64,000 nucleotides of DNA from JAPPLB01 sp965206655 (GCA_965206655.1 CBDBKC010000013.1:1-64000), one strand, 5' to 3'. Shown: positions 7,714 through 16,926, numbered from the stretch's first letter. Numbers and translations: made by a program. The notes: generated by a model not told the origin, from the sequence alone.

Positions 7714-7831
7714 AGCGATGCCAGGCCCCTTGGAGAGCTGCTTTATTGGGTTTCCAGCACGACGAAGAACGGGTGGGCGAGACCTGTGTTCCAGCTCCCT
7801 TGGTAAGCTAGAAATCCGACTCTCGACGAGC

Positions 7832-8773
7832 ATGGAATACAGACGACTTGGCCAGACTGATCTCGATGTGCCGGTGCTCGGTTTCGGGGCTGCGCCGCTC
7901 GGCGGCGAGTATGGGGCTATCGACCCGGCCGAAGCCGAACGCGCCGTTCACTATGCGATTGACCAGGGCATAACTTTTTTCGATACGGCCCCGTACTACG
8001 GGAGGACGGTTTCAGAGGAGCGGCTCGGAAAAGCGCTCGAAGGCCGTCGGCAGGAGGTCATGATCGCGACGAAGTGCTCGCGGTACGACCTCGACGAATT
8101 CGACTTTTCGGCACGGCGTGTGGAAGAGAGCATTGACGAATCGTTGCGCCGTCTGCGGACGGACTATGTCGACCTGTTCCAGATTCACGACATCGAGTTC
8201 GGCGACCTGAAGCAGGTGATCGAAGAGACTGTTCCGGCGGCTCGTAGGGTTCAGGAGAGCGGGAAGGCTCGGTACGTCGGAATCACGGGATTGCAGCTTA
8301 AGCCTTTGCGGAAGGTGGCGGAGGCGGCGCCGGTGGACACGATCCTCTCATACGCACGCTACAACTTGATGGCGCGCGATCTGGATGAGTTGATGACGCC
8401 TTTCGCTCGGGAGCACGGGATCGGGCTGATCAATGCTTCGCCGCTGCATTTGCGAATCTTGACGCCAAGCGGTGCGCCGGACTGGCATCCGGCGGTGGAT
8501 GAGGTCAAGGAAGTAGGCCGGAAGGTGGTGGAACTCTGCGAGAAGCGCGGAACACCAACGCCGAAGGTGGCGTTGCGGTTCTGCTTGGATCATCCCCACA
8601 TTTCGACGACTCTGGTGGGACTGGCTTCGGTGGATCAGGTGCGGCAGAATTTGGAGATTCTCGACGAGAGTACGGATGCGGATCTGCTGGCGGAGATCGA
8701 TGAGCTGGTGCGGCCGGTGATGAACCACATTTGGCCGAGCGGGCTGTCGGAAAACTGCGATTACGTGAGCTGA
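7832..8773 (+). CDS. Aldo/keto reductase (L-fucose/L-galactose dehydrogenase-like)
   Basis: A 313-residue NAD(P)H-dependent TIM-barrel oxidoreductase. The catalytic tetrad is visible as Asp51 and Tyr56 (FFDTAPYYG), Lys81 (ATKCS) and His119 (FQIHD); PKVALRFCLDHP and the C-terminal NLEIL belong to the cofactor end. The next gene, 27 bp downstream, encodes a sugar-lactonase-type amidohydrolase. This pairing suggests oxidation of a 6-deoxy or related aldose to the lactone followed by hydrolysis. Start chosen at 7832 because homology begins there (MEYRRLGQTDLDVPVLGFG). Substrate is inferred from context. Confidence 0.88.
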   Translation: MEYRRLGQTDLDVPVLGFGAAPLGGEYGAIDPAEAERAVHYAIDQGITFFDTAPYYGRTVSEERLGKALEGRRQEVMIATKCSRYDLDEFDFSARRVEESIDESLRRLRTDYVDLFQIHDIEFGDLKQVIEETVPAARRVQESGKARYVGITGLQLKPLRKVAEAAPVDTILSYARYNLMARDLDELMTPFAREHGIGLINASPLHLRILTPSGAPDWHPAVDEVKEVGRKVVELCEKRGTPTPKVALRFCLDHPHISTTLVGLASVDQVRQNLEILDESTDADLLAEIDELVRPVMNHIWPSGLSENCDYVS

Positions 8774-8800
8774 AGCAAGTCGGCTGTCGCTTCCCACGAT

Positions 8801-9628
8801 ATGAAGATTGATGCTCACCACCATTTCTGGAAGTACTCCCCGAAGGAGTACGGCTGGATCAGTGACGAGATGCAGGTGATCCGCCGTGACTTCCTGCCGC
8901 CCGATCTGGAGCGCGAGATTACGAAAGTCGGCGTGGACGGTGTGGTGTCGGTGCAGGCACGGCAGACGCTCCAGGAAACCGAGGGTTTACTCAATTGGGC
9001 CGAGCGACTTGATTTCATCAAGGGTGTTGTGGGGTGGGCGCCGCTGGTAAGCGAGGGCGTGCGGGGCGATATTGAGAGATTCGCCGGCCGCGATGCGTTG
9101 AAGGGGGTCCGGCATGTTCTGCATGACGAGTCGGACGATCGCTACATCTTGCGAGAGGATTTCAACCGGGGTGTGGCGTTACTCAAAGACTTCTCGCTTG
9201 TTTACGACATCCTGATTTTCGAGCGGCACCTTCCGCAGACTTTGCAGTTCGTCGATCGGCATCCGGATCAGGTGTTTGTGCTGGACCATATCGCGAAGCC
9301 GCGCATCAGGGATGGCTACCTGTCACCCTGGCAGACGAACATCGTGCAGCTTGCGCATCGGCCGAATGTCTACTGCAAGGTGTCGGGCGTGGTGACCGAA
9401 GCCGACCACCGGAATTGGACCGAGCAGGAGTTGAGGCCCTACTTTGACACGGTGTTTTCGGCGTTTGGACCGAAGCGGCTGATGTTTGGTTCGGATTGGC
9501 CGGTTTGCTTGCCGGCAGCGGGCTATGAACGTTGGTTCCGTGTAGTAGAGAGTTACGTCTCGAGCTTGAGCGAGACCGAGCAGGGACGTTTCTGGAGCGG
9601 CACGGCGGTGGAAGCGTATCGCTTGTAG
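8801..9628 (+). CDS. Amidohydrolase, L-fuconolactonase-like sugar lactonase
   Basis: A 275-residue amidohydrolase-2 type TIM barrel. It opens with the metal-binding MKIDAHHHFW (His6, His8), carries VLDHIAKP near residue 160 and ends the barrel with GSDWP (Asp232). The length and the HHHFW opening fit the COG3618 lactonase group, which hydrolyses sugar lactones made by dehydrogenases like the preceding gene. No signal peptide, so it is cytoplasmic. The downstream acid-sugar dehydratase and aldolase are not in the window. Confidence 0.85.
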   Translation: MKIDAHHHFWKYSPKEYGWISDEMQVIRRDFLPPDLEREITKVGVDGVVSVQARQTLQETEGLLNWAERLDFIKGVVGWAPLVSEGVRGDIERFAGRDALKGVRHVLHDESDDRYILREDFNRGVALLKDFSLVYDILIFERHLPQTLQFVDRHPDQVFVLDHIAKPRIRDGYLSPWQTNIVQLAHRPNVYCKVSGVVTEADHRNWTEQELRPYFDTVFSAFGPKRLMFGSDWPVCLPAAGYERWFRVVESYVSSLSETEQGRFWSGTAVEAYRL

Positions 9629-9649
9629 GTGGCCCAAGGGGGACAGACC

Positions 9650-9943
9650 CTAGGGCAAGACAGCGGCGATTCGCAATTCGAGATCTTCTTTGGTCATCGC
9701 GGTTGTGATGAAGAGTTCCTGGCGCGCGCCGGCGGCGAGGGCTATGGCTTTCCATCCGGTTTGGGTAGGGACGGTGACGCGGATTTTGATCTTGCCGCGC
9801 GCTTTGCGGACCGGCTTGATGGTGCCGGGGATGATGGACTGAATACCGGGGTTCCGTTCGAGCAGGTCTTCGAGAACCCGCCTTAGGCCGTCGAGGATCG
9901 AGTGCTCAACTTTGAGGCGGTCTCGGGCAGCACGGAGTCGCAT
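9650..9943 (-). CDS. Small DUF2103-like protein (97 aa)
   Basis: A small soluble protein of unknown function resembling the predicted metal-binding DUF2103 family: HSILDGLRRVLEDLL, IPGTIKPVRKARGKIKI, then TGWKAIALAAGARQELFITT. The open frame continues upstream without protein character, so the ATG at 9943 is preferred; it lies 7 bases after the stop of the preceding membrane-protein gene. Last gene of a three-gene minus-strand operon. Confidence 0.65.
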   Translation of the reverse strand: MRLRAARDRLKVEHSILDGLRRVLEDLLERNPGIQSIIPGTIKPVRKARGKIKIRVTVPTQTGWKAIALAAGARQELFITTAMTKEDLELRIAAVLP

Positions 9944-9950
9944 GGGTTCG

Positions 9951-10358
9951 TTAGCCCTCGACTCGGGGCGGCGCCCCGTCCAGCGGGGGTGGTGGAGGCG
10001 GTGTGTAGACGGATCGGCCGAAACCAAGCAGGGCGTAGAACAAGGCCGGAAGGAAGATGATTCCGATGGTGAATCCGGGGCCCTTCCCAAACCGCTTTCC
10101 CAGCTCCAGCGACGCGATGATGTGGGCAACGAGGTTGAGGACCGGCACGAGGAAGAGCAAGAAAAACCAATCCTGAAGCCCGACAATGCGGACGAGCAGA
10201 ATCGCGTTGTAGATGGGGACGAAAATGCCCCAGCCCGGCTGGCCGGCCTTCTCGAACATCTTCCAGGCGCCGGCGATCCAGAAGATCGTGAAGGCAAGCC
10301 CCAGGAGAATCGCTAGGAGAGCGAAGCCGATGCCGATGACTTGGTGCAGTTCCTCCAC
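9951..10358 (-). CDS. DUF5684-like small membrane protein
   Basis: A 135-residue inner-membrane protein with three or four hydrophobic segments. WKMFEKAGQPGWGIFVPIYN and LGKRFGKGPGF are typical of DUF5684 proteins, whose function is not established. The C-terminus is a poly-proline tail (VYTPPPPPPLDG). It lies 36 bp after one small membrane-protein gene and 7 bp before the DUF2103-like gene, all on the same strand. Confidence 0.75.
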   Translation of the reverse strand: MEELHQVIGIGFALLAILLGLAFTIFWIAGAWKMFEKAGQPGWGIFVPIYNAILLVRIVGLQDWFFLLFLVPVLNLVAHIIASLELGKRFGKGPGFTIGIIFLPALFYALLGFGRSVYTPPPPPPLDGAPPRVEG

Positions 10359-10394
10359 GGTTCTGGCGCCCGCTTTCCCCCGGCGCTACGCCGG

Positions 10395-10805
10395 TCAATC
10401 GTTCCGGCGCTCCGCGGCACGCACCTCAAACCAGCTCCCGAGAACGGCGGCCAGTGCGAGAAGCGATACGTAGACTCCGTCCAGAAAGTGATCCATGCCC
10501 GCGAAGCGGTAAGAAGAGCGGGTGAGCGCACAGATCAAGATGCTGAGGATTCCCAGGTTCCACAGCAGCAGCAGCCACGAAGCGGGTCGCCTGAGTCGGA
10601 ACAGTAAGATGAGCGCGATCAAGCCGAGCAGACCCATCCCCATCAACGCCTGGCCCAACGCGTCACCCTCGAGCAGCGGCACAACGTCGAAATGCAAGGT
10701 TTCGCCTGTCCACAGCGCCAGAGCTCCTACCCCCACAAGGAAGAGGGAGAGGAGCAGTGTGAAGAGTACGGCCAGCAGGCGGAAGGGACCGGAGAGGTAA
10801 CGCAT
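10395..10805 (-). CDS. Small four-helix membrane protein
   Basis: A 136-residue hypothetical with four hydrophobic segments (FRLLAVLFTLLLSLFLVGVG, MGLLGLIALILLF, WLLLLWNLGILSILIC, YVSLLALAAVLGSWF) and a charged C-terminus (EVRAAERRND). No family recognised. The start at 10805 (MRYLSGPFR) is preferred; the upstream extension lacks protein character and would enter the divergent promoter region. First gene of a three-gene operon. Confidence 0.65.
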   Translation of the reverse strand: MRYLSGPFRLLAVLFTLLLSLFLVGVGALALWTGETLHFDVVPLLEGDALGQALMGMGLLGLIALILLFRLRRPASWLLLLWNLGILSILICALTRSSYRFAGMDHFLDGVYVSLLALAAVLGSWFEVRAAERRND

Positions 10806-10961
10806 GAGTGTTGTCGGAGCGGGAAAGGCGACTCCGAATTGTAACCGAAAAGGAGACCGGCGCGGGATTGCTGAACCGGGTTCTTCCCGCCTCGATATCA
10901 CTGGTGACGGGTTTTGCGGGAGGCGTGGTTGGACAAGCGAACGCCCCGTATACTGAGGCCG

Positions 10962-12299
10962 ATGTTACGGGCTGCCATCTTGCTGCTACTCCTGCCGGCG
11001 GCGATCCCGGCGTCGGGGATCGAGCGCGAACCGCTCGAGGTGTACCGGCAACGACGAGAGGTGCTGGCGGGAGCGCACCCCGACGGCGTCGTGGTTCTGC
11101 TCGGTTACGGTGAGAAGGAATCGCAGAGTGCGCGGTCGTCTTTTCGGCAGGAGAACAATTTCTACTACCTCACGGGCTGGAATGAGCCGGGCGCCGCGTT
11201 GCTGCTGGTCCCGGCCCGCGGGAGCGACGGAGAGGACGGCGAGCAGGCGGGCGAAGCCTATCGCGAGGTCCTTTTCCTACCGCCGGACAATCCTTCGCAT
11301 GAAAGGTGGAACGGGGTACGGGCCGCGCCGGAGGATGACGGGATCACGGCGCTGACCGGTGTCGACGAGGTACAGGGTGTTGCTGAGTTGAAATCAGAAG
11401 TGACGAAGGAGGCTGAAGATCGATCACGCGCTTATACGCTGTTTCCGCACCGGCCGAGCCACAGTTTGCAGCCCGAGGCGGACCGCCGCGAAAGAGTGCG
11501 TGAAATGGCGGGGGAATTGCCGCTGGCAGACATTCGTTCGGCGGTTGTGGGGATGAGAAGCGTGAAGTCGGCCAGTGAGATTCGATTGATCCAAGGAGCC
11601 GTTGACGCCTCGATTGCCGCTCACCGGGCGGCCTGGAGGCAGGTTCGCCCCGCCGTTTTCGAGTATGAGCTGATGGGTGTGATGTTGGAGGCGATGACGG
11701 CGCGGGGCTGTCTCCGGCCGGCCTATCCTCTGATTGTCGGGAGCGGGCCGAACTCGACTGTGCTGCACTACAGCACCAATACGGGCCAACTTGCGGAAGG
11801 CGACTTGGTGCTGATTGACGCCGGCGGAGAGTATGCTCACTATGCCGCCGACATTACGCGAACCGTTCCGGTGAACGGCCGGTTCACGGGTCGGCAGCGC
11901 GAGATTTATAACCTTGTCCGCGATGTCCAAAAGAAAGTGATTGCCCAGGTGAAACCGGGTATGACTCTCTACGGAGGTGGCCCGAAGGACCTCACCGAGA
12001 TCGCGAAGGGATACTTCGATGAGTTGGGGCGCGACAGGATAGGTCAGGCTATGGGGGCGAACTTCATTCACGGCGTGGGACACCACGTGGGGCTCGAAGT
12101 GCATGACCCGACGGCTCTCGATCGGCCGCTGGAAGCCGGCATGGTGATTACGATCGAACCGGGCCTCTATCTGCCAGAGGAGAACCTGGGTGTGCGGATC
12201 GAAGACATGCTACTCGTGACGCCGGGTGGCTCACGAGTACTGAGCCGGGTGTTGCCTAAGGATGCCGGCAAGATCGAACGGCTTGTGGGACTTCGCTAG
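10962..12299 (+). CDS. Exported Xaa-Pro aminopeptidase, M24B family
   Basis: Removes N-terminal residues preceding proline. A signal peptide (AAILLLLLPAAIPASG) is followed by the aminopeptidase-P N domain (REVLAGAHPDGVVVLLG, ENNFYYLTGWNEPGA) and the pita-bread catalytic domain. The five metal ligands are present: VLIDAGGEY, AADITRTVPV, GVGHHVGLEVHD, ITIEPGLYL and VRIEDM. Start at 10962 gives a clean signal peptide and GAGG five bases upstream; the longer ORF from 10914 does not. Likely periplasmic. Confidence 0.92.
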   Translation: MLRAAILLLLLPAAIPASGIEREPLEVYRQRREVLAGAHPDGVVVLLGYGEKESQSARSSFRQENNFYYLTGWNEPGAALLLVPARGSDGEDGEQAGEAYREVLFLPPDNPSHERWNGVRAAPEDDGITALTGVDEVQGVAELKSEVTKEAEDRSRAYTLFPHRPSHSLQPEADRRERVREMAGELPLADIRSAVVGMRSVKSASEIRLIQGAVDASIAAHRAAWRQVRPAVFEYELMGVMLEAMTARGCLRPAYPLIVGSGPNSTVLHYSTNTGQLAEGDLVLIDAGGEYAHYAADITRTVPVNGRFTGRQREIYNLVRDVQKKVIAQVKPGMTLYGGGPKDLTEIAKGYFDELGRDRIGQAMGANFIHGVGHHVGLEVHDPTALDRPLEAGMVITIEPGLYLPEENLGVRIEDMLLVTPGGSRVLSRVLPKDAGKIERLVGLR

Positions 12300-12380
12300 G
12301 TCGGCGTCTCTGGGGCCGCGGGCACAGGACGCGGCACCCCTAGATTTCCTTCCGAGCGGTTGCTTCACAAGGCCGGGCCG

Positions 12381-13049
12381 CTACTGGGTCGGCAGGTTGT
12401 TCTTGCGGACCAGCCCGTACCATTCTTCGAGGTCCGCCGGTTCGATGCCCCGGCCATCGACCTCGATGTTAAAGCGCTTGCGGTAGAGGAGTGACCGTTT
12501 GCCGCGATTGCTCGCGTAGGTGAACTCCTCGCGTCCGGGGTCTTCGCCGATCTTGATGCCTTTGTTGTAACCCTCGGTGGTTTCCTGGCTGAAGTTGGCC
12601 GCTAGGAGGAACGGCATGTAGATGGCGCGATTGAACGCCCAATCCGCCACGGTGACGGTGATGGTCTTAGCGCCATCGGCGCTGGTGTACTCCCGGCTGG
12701 CTTGGGTGAACTGGAAGTCGCCCATGCTTTGCGAGGAACCGCGCGGATCTTTCGCCATCCACGTGGGAGGCGGCTGCGGCAAGATGTCGTCGATGATCTT
12801 CTGAAAATGAAGCGGCTCGACCGCTTCCATGTTCTCCAGTTCTTCCTGTAAGCCTTGGAAGTCGCTTGCCATGCCGCCCAACGCGCTGAGCGCGCCCAGC
12901 GGATTCTCCATGTTGCCGCCTTCTCCAGTGAGCTGCTCGACTTCGCCGGCGACGCTCTCGACGGCCTGTTTTCCGAAGTAGTAGATTCCGAATCCCACAG
13001 CTCCGCAGGCACCGATACAGAGCAAGAGGATGATGACTACGATTTTCAT
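12381..13049 (-). CDS. Membrane-anchored hypothetical protein (222 aa)
   Basis: Not recognised. One N-terminal anchor (VVIILLLCIGACGAVGFGIYY), then a coiled or helical spacer (residues 30-80, QGLQEELENME) and a compact alpha/beta domain (DDILPQPPPTWMAKDP, AKTITVTVADWAFNR, LYRKRFNIEVDGRGIEPADL). Most of the protein is outside the cytoplasm by the positive-inside rule. It follows the 422-residue secreted protein by 31 bp on the same strand, probably an operon. Confidence 0.7.
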   Translation of the reverse strand: MKIVVIILLLCIGACGAVGFGIYYFGKQAVESVAGEVEQLTGEGGNMENPLGALSALGGMASDFQGLQEELENMEAVEPLHFQKIIDDILPQPPPTWMAKDPRGSSQSMGDFQFTQASREYTSADGAKTITVTVADWAFNRAIYMPFLLAANFSQETTEGYNKGIKIGEDPGREEFTYASNRGKRSLLYRKRFNIEVDGRGIEPADLEEWYGLVRKNNLPTQ

Positions 13050-13080
13050 GTGGTTCTCCTTGGTTCGCGGCTCGGGACTC

Positions 13081-14349
13081 TTACTGGGTCGCGGTCACCG
13101 CCGGTTCGACAAGCGCATTTCGCGATGACTGCCGCGGTCCGGTCACACGCCCCATCATATCCTTCATGGCGCGTCCGAAGTCCTTGGGCAGCGAGATCGT
13201 GTACTCCAGACCGCGGTATATCCTGAGCACGCCGCTGATAGCGTCCCGCCAAGGATGGACATAGGGGTCGGTGTTGTAGACGAGGTAGAAGACGGGGGCG
13301 TGGATCTGGGGATTCTCAGCCAGCATCGTTCGCGAGATCTTCTTCTCGAGCATGAGTTTCGGCCCGATGATCATCACAGCGTCCGGCTGAGGTTCTTGCT
13401 GACCGAGATGTTTCGCGAATAACCCGGTCAAGAAACGTGAGCTGCTTTCCTCGTCTTGGAGTTGAGCGAAATCAATCATGCCGCCGTCGATTGATTCGAC
13501 AGCGTCGCCGAGAGCGGGGAAGTCGATCCGCCGCACGTTCTCTTGCTCGAAGATGATGCGTTCCTCCTGCATGTTGAAGCCGACGAAGCTGAACGATGCT
13601 ATCCGCGGCTCACGAGAAACGGCGCGGACGATTGAGATGATGTTTTGGAGGTCGTAGGGGCGCAGACTGACTTCGCTGGAGTCCGTGGGTGTGAAGTTGA
13701 CGAGCAACTTGACGTGCAACGGTTCGTCGCCTTGCTCGCGCTGGACGGGCGGCTCTTCCAGAAACAGTTCTAGTTCGTTGGGACCCACGGTGAAGGGTTG
13801 CCGAGTACCCGCCTGCTGCTCAATCAGTCCGGGCACGGAGCATTCGATCTCCCAGTGAGCGGAGCAGACCTTCTCTCCCTGGTCACGCATCAACCAATCC
13901 ACGCGATAGCGCCCGGCCCCAAGCTTGAATTTTCCTGGAATGGAAGTCTCCCCGTCGGCGTCGGCGGCAATGGACGGCACCGAATAGCGGTCCCAGAAAT
14001 AATGTTTCTCTCCCTCGCCGTCGAGCGGCTCGACACGAAACAGAATGCGCAGAGAGTTGCTTTCACCGGCTAGGGCTTTGAGGGGAATCGTTACCAAGTA
14101 TCCCGCGGTGAACTGCAGGTCGAAACCGAGCTTCGGTTTGGACGGAAGCACTTCGCAGGGAACGTCGGTGCGGTCATCTTGCGAGGAAAGGACAGCCCGA
14201 TCGGAGTTGATGAGCCGAATGGAGCCGTCATGAAGGGACGGCCGCATCATGTGCTGGCCGAGGGCGGCCGTGGTGAGCAGCAGCGAGGCCGCCGCCAACT
14301 TGGCGACACGGCCCCGGAACAGTCTCACACTGACCCCTAGGGAAGCCAT
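13081..14349 (-). CDS. Secreted hypothetical protein, possible VWA-like fold (422 aa)
   Basis: Secretion signal at the N-terminus (KLAAASLLLTTAALGQ). Two parts follow: a beta-rich domain (about 45-190, with VPCEVLPSKPKLGFDL and YRVDWLMRDQGEKV) and an alpha/beta half (about 215-380) with LLVNFTP, DLQNIISIVRAVSREPRI, DAVMIIGPKLMLEKK and PVFYLVYNTDP. The second half resembles VWA-related acidobacterial secreted proteins, but no MIDAS motif is seen. Likely exported and co-transcribed with the next gene. Function unknown. Confidence 0.65.
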   Translation of the reverse strand: MASLGVSVRLFRGRVAKLAAASLLLTTAALGQHMMRPSLHDGSIRLINSDRAVLSSQDDRTDVPCEVLPSKPKLGFDLQFTAGYLVTIPLKALAGESNSLRILFRVEPLDGEGEKHYFWDRYSVPSIAADADGETSIPGKFKLGAGRYRVDWLMRDQGEKVCSAHWEIECSVPGLIEQQAGTRQPFTVGPNELELFLEEPPVQREQGDEPLHVKLLVNFTPTDSSEVSLRPYDLQNIISIVRAVSREPRIASFSFVGFNMQEERIIFEQENVRRIDFPALGDAVESIDGGMIDFAQLQDEESSSRFLTGLFAKHLGQQEPQPDAVMIIGPKLMLEKKISRTMLAENPQIHAPVFYLVYNTDPYVHPWRDAISGVLRIYRGLEYTISLPKDFGRAMKDMMGRVTGPRQSSRNALVEPAVTATQ

Positions 14350-14458
14350 TACAGGACTGACGAATTATACCGAAGATTGGCGCAGCGCAGTTATCGGTTG
14401 TTGGGCCTAGCCCCGACGATTTCCTCCCTGGGTCTATCATCGGCCAGAGCACGGGGGA

Positions 14459-15157
14459 TCACCAACCCCTGCCGCGCATTCGCTCGAGGATGATTTCGCT
14501 ATAGGTGTCCATCTGGGGCGGGCGTCGCCGCCGGGGATCGGGAATGCATGCTGCCAAGCGCGCTGATTGCCGCCGGGTGAGTTGCGAAGCACCGATGCCG
14601 TAGTGGTACCGCGACGCCGCTTCCACGCCCCAGATGCCCGGCCCCCATTCGATGTAGTTCAGATAGAGCTCCAGGATGCGGTGCTTGGGAAGTACGAGTT
14701 CCTCAATTGGGACGAGAGTGACTTCCAGGACCTTCCGGACGGGAGAGCGGTGGGTCGTCAGAAACAGGTTCTTGACGAGTTGTTGCGAGATGGTTGAGCC
14801 GCCCCGCAGCCGGCCTCGCGTTTCCACTTCTTCGAAGACCTTCTCGAGTTCGAGCCAGTCGATGCCGCCGTGCTGATAGAAGCGGCCGTCTTCCGCGGCG
14901 ATCACCGCGTGTTGCAAGTCGACGGGGATCTGTTCCAGAGGAACGAAGGCCTGCACCGGTTGATAGTCGCCTTCCTCAAAGAACGATTCCACGCGGCGCT
15001 GAATTTGAACGCCCGTTGCGACCGGCACGAACCAGCGCAGGCCAATGAGTGCAACGGTGCAGAAGACGTAGAACCCTAGGATGAGACCGAGGGTCCAGCG
15101 CAGGAATCGAGGCAGGCGGCGGCGTTTGCGGCGAAACCTGGTCCAAGGTGGTGGCAT
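14459..15157 (-). CDS. mtgA: Monofunctional peptidoglycan transglycosylase (GT51)
   Basis: Polymerises lipid II into glycan strands at the inner membrane. A basic N-terminus (RRKRRRLPRF) precedes one membrane anchor (LGLILGFYVFCTVALIGL). GT51 motifs follow in order: VIAAEDGRFYQHGGID (catalytic Glu), RGGSTISQQLVKNLFL, RKVLEV..ELVLPKHRILELYLN and GVEAASRYHYG. About 232 residues, right for MtgA and lacking a transpeptidase domain. An upstream ATG at 15214 would add 19 residues without clear support. Confidence 0.93.
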   Translation of the reverse strand: MPPPWTRFRRKRRRLPRFLRWTLGLILGFYVFCTVALIGLRWFVPVATGVQIQRRVESFFEEGDYQPVQAFVPLEQIPVDLQHAVIAAEDGRFYQHGGIDWLELEKVFEEVETRGRLRGGSTISQQLVKNLFLTTHRSPVRKVLEVTLVPIEELVLPKHRILELYLNYIEWGPGIWGVEAASRYHYGIGASQLTRRQSARLAACIPDPRRRRPPQMDTYSEIILERMRGRGW

Positions 15158-15238
15158 TGCGGTTTCGTTGGCCGTGCGCTTCCGAAGGTGAAATAGAAGG
15201 CGGCCGTGCGGCACGCGGCTTAATGAGCCGGACAGCTC

Positions 15239-16210
15239 TTACCAAAGGCGCTGCGCAAACATCCAGGCTACGAGCTCGGGCTCGCTAAAGGCGCGCTTCC
15301 AACTGTCGTGTCGTACGTCCTTGTACTCGGTGTACTTCGGCTCACCGCCCACACGTCGAAGGGCCGCGATCATTTCCCGGGAACGGCGCGGCGAGACAAC
15401 GCGGTCTTTGGCCCCGTGAAACGCCCATACGGGGGTCGGATTGGGTGTGACGAGCCGGGGGCTGCCGCCGCCGCAGACCGCCACACCGCCCGCGAAGTAG
15501 GTCGGATGACGCGTAATCGCGCTCCACACGCCGAACCCGCCCATCGAGGCGCCGGTTATGTAGATTCGGCGCGGATCGATATTATGCTTCTGCTTTATGC
15601 TCTCGATCAGTTCCAAGACCAACTCGAGCGGTTCCTTCCGATGCGGCGGACGCTCAACGAGATCCCAACTACGGACCCATGCGGTGCGGGATTGCGGTGC
15701 GAGCACGAAGCTCGGGTAGTCTCGCTGAACGTCGTTCGAAGTCCACAACGAGATGCCTGGCCCGCTGCTGCCGTTGAGGTGCCGACGGTTGTCAGATCCT
15801 CGGGCGCTCGAGCCGTGCAGGAAAATTACGAGGGGGTAGTCTTTGTCTGGTTCGAAGTTCCAAGGCTCGAGGAGGCGGTACGGCAGCTTTTGACCGGCGG
15901 GGCTCTGATAGACGTGCTTTTGAAACCGCGCTAGTGGATCTTCTGGTGCGGGGGAAATTGCCCGCACAGGCCTAGGTTTGGGCGGCAGGGTCGGCAGGGT
16001 GGCGTTGGGTACCGCAACGCGCGCGGTTTCGACGGGAAGATGCGGAGCGGGACCACCCGGGTCAATCGGCTCAGCCGTATCGATGACGGGAGCGGGCGGA
16101 GGAGGTGGAGTGCTCCGCACGTGCCGGCCTCGGGACCCGCAGCCGACGAGGGTGAGCAACAGCAGCGCCGGAGCCCACTTTCGGATCTCGCTGGGAGAAA
16201 ACAAAAACAC
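15239..16210 (-). CDS. Lipoprotein alpha/beta-hydrolase (esterase/PHB-depolymerase-like)
   Basis: An outer- or inner-membrane lipoprotein by its lipobox (LLTLVGCGS), followed by a Pro-rich linker (PPPPPAP) and an alpha/beta-hydrolase domain from about residue 95. The oxyanion region is VIFLHGSSARGSDN, the nucleophile is Ser in TGASMGGFG, the acid is Asp in HGAKDRVV and the base is His in VRHDSW. Family members hydrolyse esters such as polyester or feruloyl links; the substrate here is unknown. Single gene. Confidence 0.82.
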   Translation of the reverse strand: MFLFSPSEIRKWAPALLLLTLVGCGSRGRHVRSTPPPPPAPVIDTAEPIDPGGPAPHLPVETARVAVPNATLPTLPPKPRPVRAISPAPEDPLARFQKHVYQSPAGQKLPYRLLEPWNFEPDKDYPLVIFLHGSSARGSDNRRHLNGSSGPGISLWTSNDVQRDYPSFVLAPQSRTAWVRSWDLVERPPHRKEPLELVLELIESIKQKHNIDPRRIYITGASMGGFGVWSAITRHPTYFAGGVAVCGGGSPRLVTPNPTPVWAFHGAKDRVVSPRRSREMIAALRRVGGEPKYTEYKDVRHDSWKRAFSEPELVAWMFAQRLW

Positions 16211-16338
16211 AGCTTACCGTTCCGAATCGTAACAATTCGGGGCGTTGCACCGACCCCGCTGTTTGCCTTAAGTAGTTTCTAGTACTTGTTCGGATGTCGG
16301 CCCGCGAGCGATGCGCCGGAGGCATGCCGGCGGCGCCA

Positions 16339-16926
16339 CTATGCAGCGGGGTTCTGCGTCTGCGCGATCATGACACGGCTCTTAAAGTCTTCGAACATCG
16401 ACTCGTCCAGACGGATTTGCGTGGGCCGCCTGGTCAGCGTCGTCATGCGGTCGATCTTGTCCTGAAGTTTGAGCAGCGCGTAGAACAGATTCTCGGGCCG
16501 TGGGGGGCAGCCGGTAACGTAGACATCGACCGGGACGATCTTGTCAACCCCCTGCAGGACGGCGTAGGTGTTAAAGGGGCCGCCGACGGACGAGCAGGCA
16601 CCCATCGAGATGCACCACTTCGGCTCGGGCATCTGGTCCCAGATGCGCTTCAGCACGGGCGCCATCTTGAGCGTGACAGTGCCGGCGACGATCATCAAGT
16701 CCGACTGGCGGGGGCTGGGACGGAAGACCTCCGCGCCGAAGCGGGCGATGTCGAAGCGCGAGGTGGACGAGGCGATCATCTCGATCGCGCAGCAGGCCAG
16801 CCCGAACGTGAGGGGCCAAATGGCCGACTTGCGCGCCCAGTTGAAAACGTAGTCAACCGAGGTGGTCATGAAGTTGCGTTCGAATTGGTTCTGCAGGTAG
16901 GGCATATCGTCTCCGAAGTAAGACAT
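16339..16926 (-). CDS. nuoB: NADH-quinone oxidoreductase subunit B
   Basis: Carries the N2 [4Fe-4S] cluster of complex I, the last step before quinone. The four ligands are visible: the adjacent pair in LACCAIEM, Cys in MGACSSVGG and Cys in VTGCPPRPE. RPSPRQSDLMIVAGTVT is also typical. The start at 16926 (MSYFGDDM) is preferred; the longer frame to 16977 would begin inside the IS end. No other nuo gene is in the window, so it is isolated here, and an IS lies about 40 bp upstream. Confidence 0.93.
   Translation of the reverse strand: MSYFGDDMPYLQNQFERNFMTTSVDYVFNWARKSAIWPLTFGLACCAIEMIASSTSRFDIARFGAEVFRPSPRQSDLMIVAGTVTLKMAPVLKRIWDQMPEPKWCISMGACSSVGGPFNTYAVLQGVDKIVPVDVYVTGCPPRPENLFYALLKLQDKIDRMTTLTRRPTQIRLDESMFEDFKSRVMIAQTQNPAA

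Noticed and set aside
888..7714. Integrative island inserted at the tRNA-Ala gene
   Set aside because: The 3' end of the tRNA faces the sigma factor gene, away from the accessory region. No integrase or duplicated tRNA 3' end was found.
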